From an uncultured Oscillibacter sp. (GTDB taxonomy: Bacteria; Bacillota; Clostridia; Oscillospirales; Oscillospiraceae): a stretch of 64,000 bases of DNA. The stretch lies in the NCBI GenBank assembly GCA_910576865.1, contig CAJTKE010000004.1, positions 62,001 through 126,000 on the forward strand, in the 5' to 3' direction. The notes under the pieces were generated by a model. That model was given only the letters and a program-made list of their open reading frames with translations. It did not search any database and was not told where the DNA came from. This document shows positions 15,609 through 23,943 of the stretch, in pieces. Position 1 is the first letter of the stretch, and the number at the start of each line of letters is the position of its first letter. A program made the translations under genes and the position numbers.

Positions 15609-15842
15609 TCAGTCCATAATATCGACCGAGACCTTGAGGCCCTCCCGCTGGGCGCGGGAGCGGACCACGGTGCGGATCTCCTTGGCGATGCGGCCCTGCC
15701 GCCCGATGACTTTGCCCATGTCGTCGGGGGCGACGCGCAGCTCCAGGGTCAGCTCCTGATCGCCGGAGGCGGTTTCCGTCACGGTGACCGCGTCCGGGTC
15801 GTCCACCAGGTTCCGGGCGATGTAGAGCAGCAAGTCCTTCAT
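15609..15842 (-). CDS. khpA: KH-domain RNA-binding protein KhpA (YlqC)
   Basis: 77 residues with one KH domain, including the RNA-binding GxxG loop in MGKVIGRQGRIAKEIR (GRQG). KhpA partners with KhpB/EloR in control of cell division, elongation and sRNA binding in Firmicutes. It follows rpsP by 15 nt, the conserved gene order. In most relatives ylqD/rimM, trmD and rplS come next; here a terminator follows instead. Confidence 0.95.
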   Translation of the reverse strand: MKDLLLYIARNLVDDPDAVTVTETASGDQELTLELRVAPDDMGKVIGRQGRIAKEIRTVVRSRAQREGLKVSVDIMD

Positions 15843-15857
15843 GCGCCGTCCTCCAGA

Positions 15858-16097
15858 TCAGAGGACGTCCACTTTTTTCAGCAGAGCCCGGACGGTGTCG
15901 GTGGGCTGGGCGCCGGATTTGATCCAGGCCTGGGCCCGCTCCGCGTCGATCTTGATCTCGGCGGGGGAGACGCAGGGGTTGTACGTACCGATCTCCTCGA
16001 TGAAGCGGCCGTCCCGGGGGAAGCGGGAGTCCGCCACCACCACCCGGTAGAAGGGAGCCTTCTTCGCGCCCATCCGGCGCAGTCTGATCTTGACCAT
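15858..16097 (-). CDS. rpsP: 30S ribosomal protein S16
   Basis: 79 residues, normal length. Begins MVKIRLRRMGAKKAPFYRVVVADSR, the invariant N-terminus of bS16, and continues with GTYNP. GGAGG lies 7-8 nt before the ATG. An extra promoter just upstream gives it expression independent of ylxM-ffh. Confidence 0.98.
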   Translation of the reverse strand: MVKIRLRRMGAKKAPFYRVVVADSRFPRDGRFIEEIGTYNPCVSPAEIKIDAERAQAWIKSGAQPTDTVRALLKKVDVL

Positions 16098-16135
16098 GTT
16101 GTTGTACCTCCAAAAGTTTATAAATTTGATGATTT

Positions 16136-16164
16136 ATTATAAATGCCGCATTCTGTCTTTGAAA
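16136..16164 (-). promoter_or_regulatory. Internal promoter for rpsP-khpA
   Basis: Minus strand TTTCAA (16159-16164), 17-bp spacer, TATAAT (16136-16141), in the AT-rich 85-bp gap between ffh and rpsP. Confidence 0.65.
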
Positions 16165-16182
16165 ATGCTCCGCACTTATAGC

Positions 16183-17565
16183 TCAGCGAAACCGCTTCTT
16201 CCGGCCGAAGCCGTGGAGCCGGGAGGGGGCCTTTCCCATGCCGCCCAAACCGCCCAGGCCGGGCATCCGCCCGCCCCTGGTCATCTGCTTCGTCAGCTCC
16301 CGCATCATGTCGAACTGCTTCAGAAGGCGGTTCACGTCCACCACCTCCAGGCCGCAGCCGGCGGCGACGCGCTTCTTCCGGCTGGCGTTCAGCACCTGGG
16401 GGTTCTCCCGCTCCAGGGGGGTCATGGAGAGGATGATGGCCTCCGTCCGGGCCATGGCCTTCTCGTCGATGGAGGCGCCCTGCATCTGCTTGCCAAGGTT
16501 CCCCGGCATCATGCCCAGGAGCTGGCTCAGGTCCCCCATGTTCTTCAGCTGCTGGAGCTGGTCGTAATAGTCCTGGAGGGTGAAGCGGTTCTTCCGCAGC
16601 TTCTCCTCGATTTTCGCGGCCTGCTTCTCGTCATAGGCCTGCTCCGCCTTCTCGATGAAGGAGAGCATGTCGCCCATGCCCAGAATGCGGGAGGCCATGC
16701 GGTCCGGGTGGAAGGGCTCGATCATGTCCAGCTTCTCCCCGGTGCCGGCGAACTTGATGGGCTTTCCCGTGGCCGCCCGGATGGAGAGGGCCGCGCCGCC
16801 CCGGGCGTCGCCGTCCAGCTTGGTGAGGATGACGCCGTCGATGCCCAGGGCCTCGTCAAAGGCGGAGGCGGCGTTCACCGCGTCCTGGCCCGTCATGGCG
16901 TCCACCACCAGCAGGATCTCGTTGGGATGGACGGCGGCTTTCATCCGCTTGAGCTCGTCCATCAAATTCTCGTCCACGTGGAGCCGGCCGGCGGTGTCCA
17001 GGAAGACCATGTCGCTGCCGTGGTCCCGGGCGTGGCGGATGGCGTTCTCCGCGATTTTCACCGGGTCCCCCTGGCCCTCCTCGAAGACCGGCAGGTCCAT
17101 CTGCCCGCCCACGACCTTCAATTGCTCGATGGCGGCGGGGCGGTACACGTCGCAGGCGGCAAGCAGGGGCCGCTTCTGGTACTGCCGGCGCATCAGTCCG
17201 CCCAGCTTGGCGGTGGTGGTGGTCTTGCCCGCGCCCTGGAGGCCCACCATCATGACGACGGTGGGGCCGGAGTTGGCCATGGCGATTTTGGCGCCGCTTC
17301 CCCCCATGAGCTTCGTCAGTTCCTCGTTGACGATCTTCACCACCTGCTGGGCGGGGGTGAGGCTGTCCAGCACGTCGGAGCCCACGGCCCGCTCGGTGAC
17401 GGAAGCCACGAACTCCTTGACCACCTTGTAGCTGACGTCGGCCTCCAGCAGGGCCAGGCGGACCTCCCGCATGGCCTCCCGGACGTCGTTTTCCGTCAGG
17501 CGGCCCTTGCCCCGGAGGCGCTTGAACGCGGCGTTCAGTTTTTCGGTCAATCCTTCAAATGCCAT
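16183..17565 (-). CDS. ffh: Signal recognition particle GTPase Ffh
   Basis: 460 residues: N domain (1-about 90), G domain with P-loop GLQGAGKTTT, DTAGR (G3) and TKLDGDARGG (G4 region), then the Met-rich M domain with MRELTKQMTRGGRMPG near the C-terminus, which binds 4.5S RNA and signal peptides. It targets nascent membrane and secreted proteins to FtsY/SecYEG. It starts 4 nt after the ylxM stop, so the two are translationally coupled. Confidence 0.97.
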   Translation of the reverse strand: MAFEGLTEKLNAAFKRLRGKGRLTENDVREAMREVRLALLEADVSYKVVKEFVASVTERAVGSDVLDSLTPAQQVVKIVNEELTKLMGGSGAKIAMANSGPTVVMMVGLQGAGKTTTTAKLGGLMRRQYQKRPLLAACDVYRPAAIEQLKVVGGQMDLPVFEEGQGDPVKIAENAIRHARDHGSDMVFLDTAGRLHVDENLMDELKRMKAAVHPNEILLVVDAMTGQDAVNAASAFDEALGIDGVILTKLDGDARGGAALSIRAATGKPIKFAGTGEKLDMIEPFHPDRMASRILGMGDMLSFIEKAEQAYDEKQAAKIEEKLRKNRFTLQDYYDQLQQLKNMGDLSQLLGMMPGNLGKQMQGASIDEKAMARTEAIILSMTPLERENPQVLNASRKKRVAAGCGLEVVDVNRLLKQFDMMRELTKQMTRGGRMPGLGGLGGMGKAPSRLHGFGRKKRFR

Positions 17566-17569
17566 AAAC

Positions 17570-17935
17570 TCATTCCTTCAAGGCGGCGGCTTCCCGGCGG
17601 ATGGCGTCCGTCAGCTCCGTCAGGCGCCGGTCCTCGTAATAGCGGTAATTCAAAGTCGATATCTCCTCGGCGGCGGCGGCGATGGCGTCCACGTGGGCGC
17701 TTCGGGACAGGAAGCGCTTGATGATGCCCGTCTTGTCCTCCACCTCCTGCATGGCGGCCTCCGCCCGGACGATGACGTCCCGGACGCCCTGGCGGGAGAT
17801 GCCGGCGTTCTCGGCGATCTCGGCCAGGGAGAGGTCCTCATTATAATAGAGGTCGAAGAACTCCTTCTGCCGCTCGGTCAGGAGCTCCCCGTAGAAGTCG
17901 TAGAGCATCGTCATGCGATAGGTCTGATTCTTCAT
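17570..17935 (-). CDS. ylxM: YlxM-family SRP-associated HTH protein
   Basis: 121 residues. MLYDFYGELLTERQKEFFDLYYNEDLSLAEIA is the diagnostic UPF0122/YlxM sequence, a sigma-70-region-4-like HTH (LSLAEIAENAGISRQGVRDV). In streptococci YlxM stimulates Ffh GTPase activity. I set the start at the ATG 17935; a GTG three bases earlier is equally possible and is slightly better spaced from AAGGGGG. First gene of the ylxM-ffh-rpsP-khpA operon. Confidence 0.92.
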   Translation of the reverse strand: MKNQTYRMTMLYDFYGELLTERQKEFFDLYYNEDLSLAEIAENAGISRQGVRDVIVRAEAAMQEVEDKTGIIKRFLSRSAHVDAIAAAAEEISTLNYRYYEDRRLTELTDAIRREAAALKE

Positions 17936-17960
17936 CACGAGAAGCGCCCCCTTCCGCCGT

Positions 17961-17980
17961 GTAAAGCCATGCCGCTTTAC
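17961..17980. promoter_or_regulatory. Hairpin in the ylxM leader
   Basis: GTAAAGC CATGCC GCTTTAC, a perfect 7-bp inverted repeat between promoter and RBS. Could be a small regulatory hairpin or protein site; nothing further can be said. Confidence 0.4.
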
Positions 17981-17990
17981 AACGTTGCTT

Positions 17991-18019
17991 AGTTTACAGG
18001 AAAAACGGGGAAATGTCAA
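17991..18019 (-). promoter_or_regulatory. SigA promoter of the ylxM-ffh operon
   Basis: TTGACA (18014-18019), 17-bp spacer, TAAACT (17991-17996) on the minus strand. Confidence 0.85.
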
Positions 18020-18044
18020 GGGGAAAATTGCCCGGGACCAAGAC

Positions 18045-18073
18045 TTGTGTTTTCCATCGGAAACTGCTATACT
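18045..18073 (+). promoter_or_regulatory. SigA promoter of the gdpP-rplI-dnaB operon
   Basis: TTGTGT (18045-18050), 17-bp spacer, TATACT (18068-18073). It is back to back with the ylxM promoter. Confidence 0.8.
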
Positions 18074-18119
18074 ATTAAAATCCATCGGTATGCTTACTTC
18101 TTCATCAAGGAGCGGCGAT

Positions 18120-20114
18120 ATGAACAACAAGAAACTCTCCCGCCTGCTGGAGCCCAACCTGCAGTTCTACTTCCTCTGCCTCCTGGCCTTCACACTGGCC
18201 GCGGTCACCGTCAGCCCGCCCCTGGCCCTCGTCGAGGGCGTGGCCACCGTGGCGCTGTACGCCTACTTCGTCCGCAGCAACAAAAAGCGCCGCCAGAGCG
18301 TCCTGCAATATATCGACAACGTCACCGGAAACGTGGACACGGCCAGCAAATCCACCCTCATCAACTCCCCCCTGCCCATCATGGTCTTCCGCCCCGACAC
18401 CGGGGAGGTGATCTGGAGCAACGAGAACTTCCTCCAGCTGGCGGGGGTACGGGAACATCTTTTTGAGATGAAGGTGGAGGATGCCGCCCCGGAGTTCCCC
18501 GTCCAGTGGCTGCTGGAGGGGCGGCAGGAGTGCCCGGAGCGGGTCTCCATGAACAACCGCCGCTTCCGGGTTTACGGCAGCCTTGTCCGGGCCAGGGGCC
18601 GGGGCGGGGAGCAGAATCTGGTGGCCACCACCTACTGGGTGGACACCACGGAGATGGACCGCCTCCGCCTGGACTACGACGCCACCCGCCTGGTGATCGG
18701 CATCGTCATGGTGGACAACTACGAGGACATGATGAACGCCTGCGCGGACACCCAGCGCAGCGCCGTCCTGGCCCAGATTGACGAAAAGCTCAGCAGCTGG
18801 GCCGCCGTGGGAAACGGCCTGCTCATCAAGACGGAGCGGGACCACTATCTCTTCCTCTTCGAGGAGCGGTACTACGCCCACTTTGTGGAGGAGCGCTTCT
18901 CCGTCCTGGACGCCATGCGGGACATCAAGGTGGGCGAGGGGGGGCACCCCACCCTGTCCATCGGCCTGGGCCGGGAGGCGGACAGCATCCCGGCGCTGTA
19001 CAAAAACGCCGCCCTCTCCCTGGAGATGGCCCTGAGCCGGGGCGGCGATCAGGCGGTGGTCCGGGGGAAGACGGACTTCGCCTTTTACGGCGGACGGGCC
19101 AAGACCACGGAAAAGCGCACCAAGGTCAAGTCCCGGGTCATGGCCAACGCCCTCAGGGAGCTGCTGGCGGACTCCACAGACATCTACGTCATGGGCCACA
19201 GCTTCGCCGACATGGACGCCGTGGGCGCCGCCGTGGGCGTGTGCTGCGCCGCCCGGAAGCAGGGCCGGCGGGCCCAGATCGTCATCGACCCGGAGAAGAA
19301 CGCCGCCCAGTCCGTGCTGGCCATGCTCCGGGGACTGCCGGAGTATGAGGGCGTGTTCGTGAACCCGGGGGAGGCCTTTGTGAAGATGCGCCCCGGGACG
19401 CTGCTGGTGGTGGTGGACACCAACCGGCCGGACCTTGTGGAGAGCCCCCAGATTCTGGAGTCCAGCAGCCGGGTGGCCGTCATCGACCACCATCGCCGGG
19501 CCGCCAGCTATATCGAGAACGCCGCCTTCAGCTTCCACGAGCCCTACGCCTCCTCGGCGTCGGAGCTGGTGACGGAGCTGCTGCAGTACCTCGTGGAGCC
19601 CTCGGACCTCCTCCGGGAGGAGGCGGAGGCCCTGCTTGCCGGCATCGTGCTGGACACGAAGCACTTTGTTCTCCGCACCGGGGGCCGGACCTTCGAGGCG
19701 GCGGCGTTCCTCCGCCGGGGGGGCGCCGACACGGCGGACGTCCAGCGCCTGTTCCAGGGGGACCTGAAGGGCATGGTGTCCAAGTACGACGTCATCCGTC
19801 AGGCGGAGCTGTACCGGCCCGACGTGGCTCTGGCCGTGGTGGGTCAGGACGGCGTGGACCGGGTGGCCGCCGCCCAGGCGGCGGACGAGCTCCTGACCCT
19901 CAAGGGGGTGAAGGCCTCCTTCGTGGTGTACCGCAGCGGGACGGCCATTCTAATGAGCGGGCGGTCCCTGGGGGAGATCAACGTCCAGGTGATTCTGGAG
20001 GCTCTGGGCGGCGGCGGAAACTCCGCCACCGCCGGAGGGCGGATTGAGAACGGGGACATCCTGGATGTCCGGGAGAAGCTGATCCAGGCGATTGACGCGT
20101 ATTTTGAGAAATAG
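18120..20114 (+). CDS. gdpP: c-di-AMP phosphodiesterase GdpP
   Basis: 664 residues. Two membrane helices at about 16-36 and 38-56, a PAS-like sensor (about 80-180), a degenerate GGDEF domain (about 190-300) and DHH/DHHA1 phosphoesterase domains: GHSFADMDAVGAAVG, VVDTNRP and VIDHHRR hold the Mn-binding Asp/His. It hydrolyses c-di-AMP to pApA and so tunes osmotic and cell-wall homeostasis. The frame is open further upstream, but AAGGAG is 7 nt before the ATG at 18120 and homology starts there. gdpP-rplI-dnaB is the classic Firmicute order. Confidence 0.95.
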   Translation: MNNKKLSRLLEPNLQFYFLCLLAFTLAAVTVSPPLALVEGVATVALYAYFVRSNKKRRQSVLQYIDNVTGNVDTASKSTLINSPLPIMVFRPDTGEVIWSNENFLQLAGVREHLFEMKVEDAAPEFPVQWLLEGRQECPERVSMNNRRFRVYGSLVRARGRGGEQNLVATTYWVDTTEMDRLRLDYDATRLVIGIVMVDNYEDMMNACADTQRSAVLAQIDEKLSSWAAVGNGLLIKTERDHYLFLFEERYYAHFVEERFSVLDAMRDIKVGEGGHPTLSIGLGREADSIPALYKNAALSLEMALSRGGDQAVVRGKTDFAFYGGRAKTTEKRTKVKSRVMANALRELLADSTDIYVMGHSFADMDAVGAAVGVCCAARKQGRRAQIVIDPEKNAAQSVLAMLRGLPEYEGVFVNPGEAFVKMRPGTLLVVVDTNRPDLVESPQILESSSRVAVIDHHRRAASYIENAAFSFHEPYASSASELVTELLQYLVEPSDLLREEAEALLAGIVLDTKHFVLRTGGRTFEAAAFLRRGGADTADVQRLFQGDLKGMVSKYDVIRQAELYRPDVALAVVGQDGVDRVAAAQAADELLTLKGVKASFVVYRSGTAILMSGRSLGEINVQVILEALGGGGNSATAGGRIENGDILDVREKLIQAIDAYFEK

Positions 20115-20152
20115 CGGACCATTGGTCTGAGCATGGAAAGGAAGTTTTCAGC

Positions 20153-20602
20153 ATGAAAGTCATTTTACAGCAGGACGTGAAGGGCCAGGGCAAGAAGGGC
20201 CAGATGGTGGAGGTCTCCGAGGGCTACGCCCGGAATTTCCTCCTGCCCCGGAAGATCGCCGTCCCCGCCACGGCGGACGCCATCAACACCATGAACCTGA
20301 AAGAGAAGGCCAAAAAGGCCGAGGAGGCCCGGCAGAAGGCCCTGGCGGAGGAGACCGCCGAAAAGCTCAAGGAGTGCATGGTGAAGCTCACGGCCCGGGC
20401 GGGCGCGGGGGGCAAGCTCTTCGGCGCCGTCACCACGAAGGAGATTTCCGAGGGGCTCCAGAAGCAGTTTGACATCGACATCCCCAAGCAGAAGCTGGTC
20501 CTGGAGGACCCCATCAAGGCCTTCGGCAACTACGAGGTCAAGGCCCGGCTGGGCTTTGAGGTGGTGGCCACCGTCTACGTATCCGTGTTCGAGGAGAAAT
20601 AA
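20153..20602 (+). CDS. rplI: 50S ribosomal protein L9
   Basis: 149 residues, normal bL9 length. N-terminal MKVILQQDVKGQGKKGQMVEV and GYARNFLLPRKIA bind 23S rRNA; a long linking helix (about 45-75, Lys/Ala/Glu-rich) leads to the C-terminal domain with GKLFGAVTTKEI. GGAAAGGAAG precedes the ATG. Located between gdpP and dnaB. Confidence 0.98.
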   Translation: MKVILQQDVKGQGKKGQMVEVSEGYARNFLLPRKIAVPATADAINTMNLKEKAKKAEEARQKALAEETAEKLKECMVKLTARAGAGGKLFGAVTTKEISEGLQKQFDIDIPKQKLVLEDPIKAFGNYEVKARLGFEVVATVYVSVFEEK

Positions 20603-20636
20603 GGCCGGTCGGCTTTGAGAAGGGAGGCGGTCCGCC

Positions 20637-21983
20637 ATGGCCAACGAAGACCTGCTCCTGCGGCAGATGCCCCACAGCCTGGAGGGCGAGCAGGCGGTCC
20701 TGGGGTCCATGCTCATCGACCCGGACTGCGTGAAGTACGTGATGGACCGGCTCCGGCCCGGGGACTTCCACCTCCGGCAGAACCGGGAGATTTTCGAGAC
20801 CATCTACACCATGTTCACCTACGCCCGGCCCATTGACGGCATCACCGTCTTCGGGGAGATGGAAAAGGCCGGGCTCACCGATGACAACACCCGGTCGTAT
20901 CTGGCCCAGCTGATGGAGATCACCCCCACCAGCGCCAACGTCATGGAGTACGCCGACATCGTCCGGGACAAGGCCCTGCTCCGCTCCGTGGCCCAGGCGG
21001 CGGGGGAGATCACCGCCCTGGTCCAGGAGGGATTGGGGGAGGCGTCGGAGATTCTGGAGGCCTCGGAGCAGAAGATTTACGCCATCCGCCGGGGCCGGAG
21101 CGCCCAGGAGATGGTCCCCCTGCGGCAGGTCCTGCCCGACGTGCTGGACCGCCTGGGGGAGATGAGCGAGCACGAGAACCACCTGCCGGGCCTCTCCACC
21201 GGCCTCTCCGCCATCGACAACAAGATCACGGGCCTGAACAAGTCGGACCTGATCCTCCTGGCGGCCCGGCCCGGCATGGGCAAGACCTCCCTGGCGCTGA
21301 ACGTGGCGCTGAACGTGGCCAAGGGGGGGAGGACCGTGGCGGTGTTCTCCCTGGAGATGTCCCGGGAGCAGCTGGCCACCCGCCTCCTCTCCTCCGAGGC
21401 CCTGGTGGAGAACAACCGGCTGCGCACCGGCCTCCTCCGGGAGACGGACTGGGAGAAGATCGCCGGAGCGGCCACGGTGCTGAACCAGCTGAACATCCTC
21501 ATCGACGACAATCCCCTCCTGTCCGTGGCGGACATGAACGCCAAGTGCCGCCGGCTGGACGGCCTCAGCCTGGTGGTGGTGGACTACCTCCAGCTGATGA
21601 CCTCCGCCGGGGGAAACAGCCGGGGCGGCGAGAACCGCCAGCAGGTGGTGTCCGACATGTCCCGGATGCTGAAGATCATGGCAAAGGAGCTGAACGTCCC
21701 GGTGGTCTGCCTGAGCCAGCTGAGCCGGGCCAACGAGAAGCGGGACGACAAGCGCCCGCAGCTCAGCGACCTCCGGGAGTCCGGCGCCATCGAGCAGGAC
21801 GCGGACATCGTCATGTTCCTCTACCGGGACGACTACTACAACGAGGACTCGGAGAAGCACAACATCGCCGAGTGCATCGTGGCGAAAAACCGCCACGGGG
21901 AAACCGGCAAGGTGGAGCTCCGCTGGATGCCGGAGTACACCCAGTTCTCCACCCTGGACAAGCGCTATGACGACGAGGACTGA
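20637..21983 (+). CDS. dnaB: Replicative DNA helicase DnaB
   Basis: 448 residues. N-terminal domain MPHSLEGEQAVLGSMLIDPD, linker helix, then RecA-like ATPase with Walker A ARPGMGKTSLALN (about residue 212), Walker B VVVDYLQLM and the sensor KNRHGETG near the C-terminus. It unwinds the replication fork as a hexamer (DnaC in Bacillus nomenclature). GGGAGG precedes the ATG. Its last 17 bases overlap the start of tilS. Confidence 0.98.
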   Translation: MANEDLLLRQMPHSLEGEQAVLGSMLIDPDCVKYVMDRLRPGDFHLRQNREIFETIYTMFTYARPIDGITVFGEMEKAGLTDDNTRSYLAQLMEITPTSANVMEYADIVRDKALLRSVAQAAGEITALVQEGLGEASEILEASEQKIYAIRRGRSAQEMVPLRQVLPDVLDRLGEMSEHENHLPGLSTGLSAIDNKITGLNKSDLILLAARPGMGKTSLALNVALNVAKGGRTVAVFSLEMSREQLATRLLSSEALVENNRLRTGLLRETDWEKIAGAATVLNQLNILIDDNPLLSVADMNAKCRRLDGLSLVVVDYLQLMTSAGGNSRGGENRQQVVSDMSRMLKIMAKELNVPVVCLSQLSRANEKRDDKRPQLSDLRESGAIEQDADIVMFLYRDDYYNEDSEKHNIAECIVAKNRHGETGKVELRWMPEYTQFSTLDKRYDDED

Positions 21984-23358
21984 GCTCCTGGAGCGGGCCC
22001 CTTTCGCCGTTCCGCCCCGGCGGGGAGAACGGGTCCTCTGCGCCGTCTCCGGGGGCCTGGACTCCATGTGCCTGCTCCACATGCTGGACGCCTGGTGCCG
22101 GGAGCGGGGCGGGCAGCTGACCGCCGCCCACTTCAACCACCGGCTCAGAGGCGCGGCGGCGGACCGGGACGAGGCCTTCGTCCGGGAAATCTGCGGACAG
22201 TGGGACATCCCCCTGGCCGTTGGCCGGAAGGACGTCCGGGAGCACGCCAAACGGGAGGGCCTGTCCCTGGAGGAGGCCGCCCGGAGTCTGCGCTACGCCT
22301 TCCTGCGCCGGGCGGCGGCGGAGGCGGGGTGCAGGCGGATTTACACCGCCCACCACGCCGGCGACAACGCCGAGACGGTCCTTTTGAACCTGATCCGGGG
22401 GACGGGACTCTCAGGCCTGACGGGCATGGACTGGCAGCGGGAAAATCTCTGCCGCCCCCTGCTGAATGTGACCCAGGAGGAGCTGGAGGCCTACGCCGCC
22501 CAATGGAAGATTCCTCATATGGAGGATGAGACCAACGCCGACCCGGACGCCGCCGCCCGGAACCTTCTGCGGCTCCAGGTCATGCCCCTTTTAGAGGAAT
22601 TGAACCCCCGGGCGGTGGAGCACATCTGCGCCGCGGCCCGGCGGCTCCGGGAGGCGGACCGCTCCCTGGAGGCGGACGCGGCGGAACGAACGGCCCATGT
22701 GGAGGTCCGGGACGGCCGGGTGACCCTCTCTGTGGACGAGCTGGCCCATGCAACGGAAGCGGTGCGGCTCCGGATGCTGCTGCGGCTCTTTGACCTCTTG
22801 GGCGTGGGCCGGAAGGACATCGGGGCGGCTCACCTGAACGCCATCCTGGACCTGACCCGCCGCACGGCCTGGGGAAAAGAGGGGCGGCTGAGCCTTCCCC
22901 ATAATGTCACCGCCCGGTACTGCCGCCGGTGGCTGATTCTGGAGACCCGGCCCCAGTGTTTGACGGAGGTCCAGCTGGTCCCGGGGCGGCCCCTCAAATG
23001 GGGGGACTACACGCTGACCCTGCTGGACCGCGGGGAGGGAGAGGGCGTCGCCTTCTCCTGGCAGGGACGGCCGGGGGAGAGCCCGGTGGTCACCGTGGGG
23101 CCCTGTCCGCCCGGGGAGCGCCTGACCCTGCCGGGAAGCCGGGGGAGCAGAAGCGTGAAGCGCCTCTGCCTGGACCGGGGGATCTCCCTGGCGGAGCGGG
23201 ACCGCCTCCCCGCCGTGTACGTGAATGGAGCTCTTGCCGCCGTGTGGCGGCTGGGCGTGGATATCGCCTTTGCGCCGGGGGGCGGAGGGCCCTGCCGGTT
23301 TATCAAAATCGAGGAAACAGAAAAACAGATCGAGGAGGACGGACATGATGCGCAGTGA
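21967..23358 (+). CDS. tilS: tRNA(Ile)-lysidine synthase
   Basis: 463 residues. N-type ATP pyrophosphatase PP-loop SGGLDSMCLLHML at about residues 29-41, then HFNHRLRG and the TilS-typical HHAGDNAETVLLNLIRGTGLSGL; C-terminal substrate-binding domains follow. It modifies the wobble C of the AUA-reading tRNA-Ile to lysidine. Start overlaps dnaB by 17 bp and its end overlaps hpt by 14 bp, a tightly coupled dnaB-tilS-hpt-ftsH run. Confidence 0.97.
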   Translation: MTTRTELLERAPFAVPPRRGERVLCAVSGGLDSMCLLHMLDAWCRERGGQLTAAHFNHRLRGAAADRDEAFVREICGQWDIPLAVGRKDVREHAKREGLSLEEAARSLRYAFLRRAAAEAGCRRIYTAHHAGDNAETVLLNLIRGTGLSGLTGMDWQRENLCRPLLNVTQEELEAYAAQWKIPHMEDETNADPDAAARNLLRLQVMPLLEELNPRAVEHICAAARRLREADRSLEADAAERTAHVEVRDGRVTLSVDELAHATEAVRLRMLLRLFDLLGVGRKDIGAAHLNAILDLTRRTAWGKEGRLSLPHNVTARYCRRWLILETRPQCLTEVQLVPGRPLKWGDYTLTLLDRGEGEGVAFSWQGRPGESPVVTVGPCPPGERLTLPGSRGSRSVKRLCLDRGISLAERDRLPAVYVNGALAAVWRLGVDIAFAPGGGGPCRFIKIEETEKQIEEDGHDAQ

Positions 23359-23902
23359 AATGGAGCAAGATATCCTGAAGGTGCTGGTGACCGAGGAGGA
23401 GCTGAAGGCCCGGGTGGCGGAGATGGGCGAGGCCCTGTACGAGAAGTTCCAGGGGAAGAAGCCGCTGTTCCTGGGGGTGCTGAAGGGCAGCTTCGTCTTC
23501 ATGACGGACCTTGTCCGGGCGTGCCAGCTGAAAAGCGACGTGGAGTTCATCGCCGTCAGCTCCTACGGGAACGCCACGGCCTCCTCCGGCAGCGTGCAGA
23601 TCGACCACGACCTCCGGCAGGACATCACCGGGCGGCACCTGATCATCGTGGAGGACATTCTGGACTCCGGCAACACCCTGGCCTTTTTGAAGCAGTATTT
23701 CCTGACCAAGGGGGCGGCGTCCATCACCATCGTCACCCTGCTGGACAAGCCCGCCCGGCGGACCAAGGCCATCACCGCCGACCTCTCCGGCTTCACCGTG
23801 CCCGACGAGTTCGTGGTGGGCTATGGCCTGGACTACGCCCAGATGTACCGGAACATCCCCTATATCGGGGTGCTGAAGCCGGAAGTTTACGCCGGAACGT
23901 AA
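23345..23902 (+). CDS. hpt: Hypoxanthine phosphoribosyltransferase
   Basis: 185 residues. PRPP-binding motif IIVEDILDSGNTL at about residues 101-113, flexible-loop SSYG near 79-82 and the YGLDYAQMYRNIPYIG C-terminal signature of HPRT. It salvages hypoxanthine and guanine to IMP/GMP. GAGGAGG is 5-6 nt before the ATG at 23345; a second ATG follows directly, so the first Met may not be used. tilS-hpt-ftsH is conserved across Firmicutes. Confidence 0.97.
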   Translation: MMRSEMEQDILKVLVTEEELKARVAEMGEALYEKFQGKKPLFLGVLKGSFVFMTDLVRACQLKSDVEFIAVSSYGNATASSGSVQIDHDLRQDITGRHLIIVEDILDSGNTLAFLKQYFLTKGAASITIVTLLDKPARRTKAITADLSGFTVPDEFVVGYGLDYAQMYRNIPYIGVLKPEVYAGT

Positions 23903-23943
23903 CGCCCCGCCGCCGTGGGACGGCATAAAGGAGGAATGCCATC

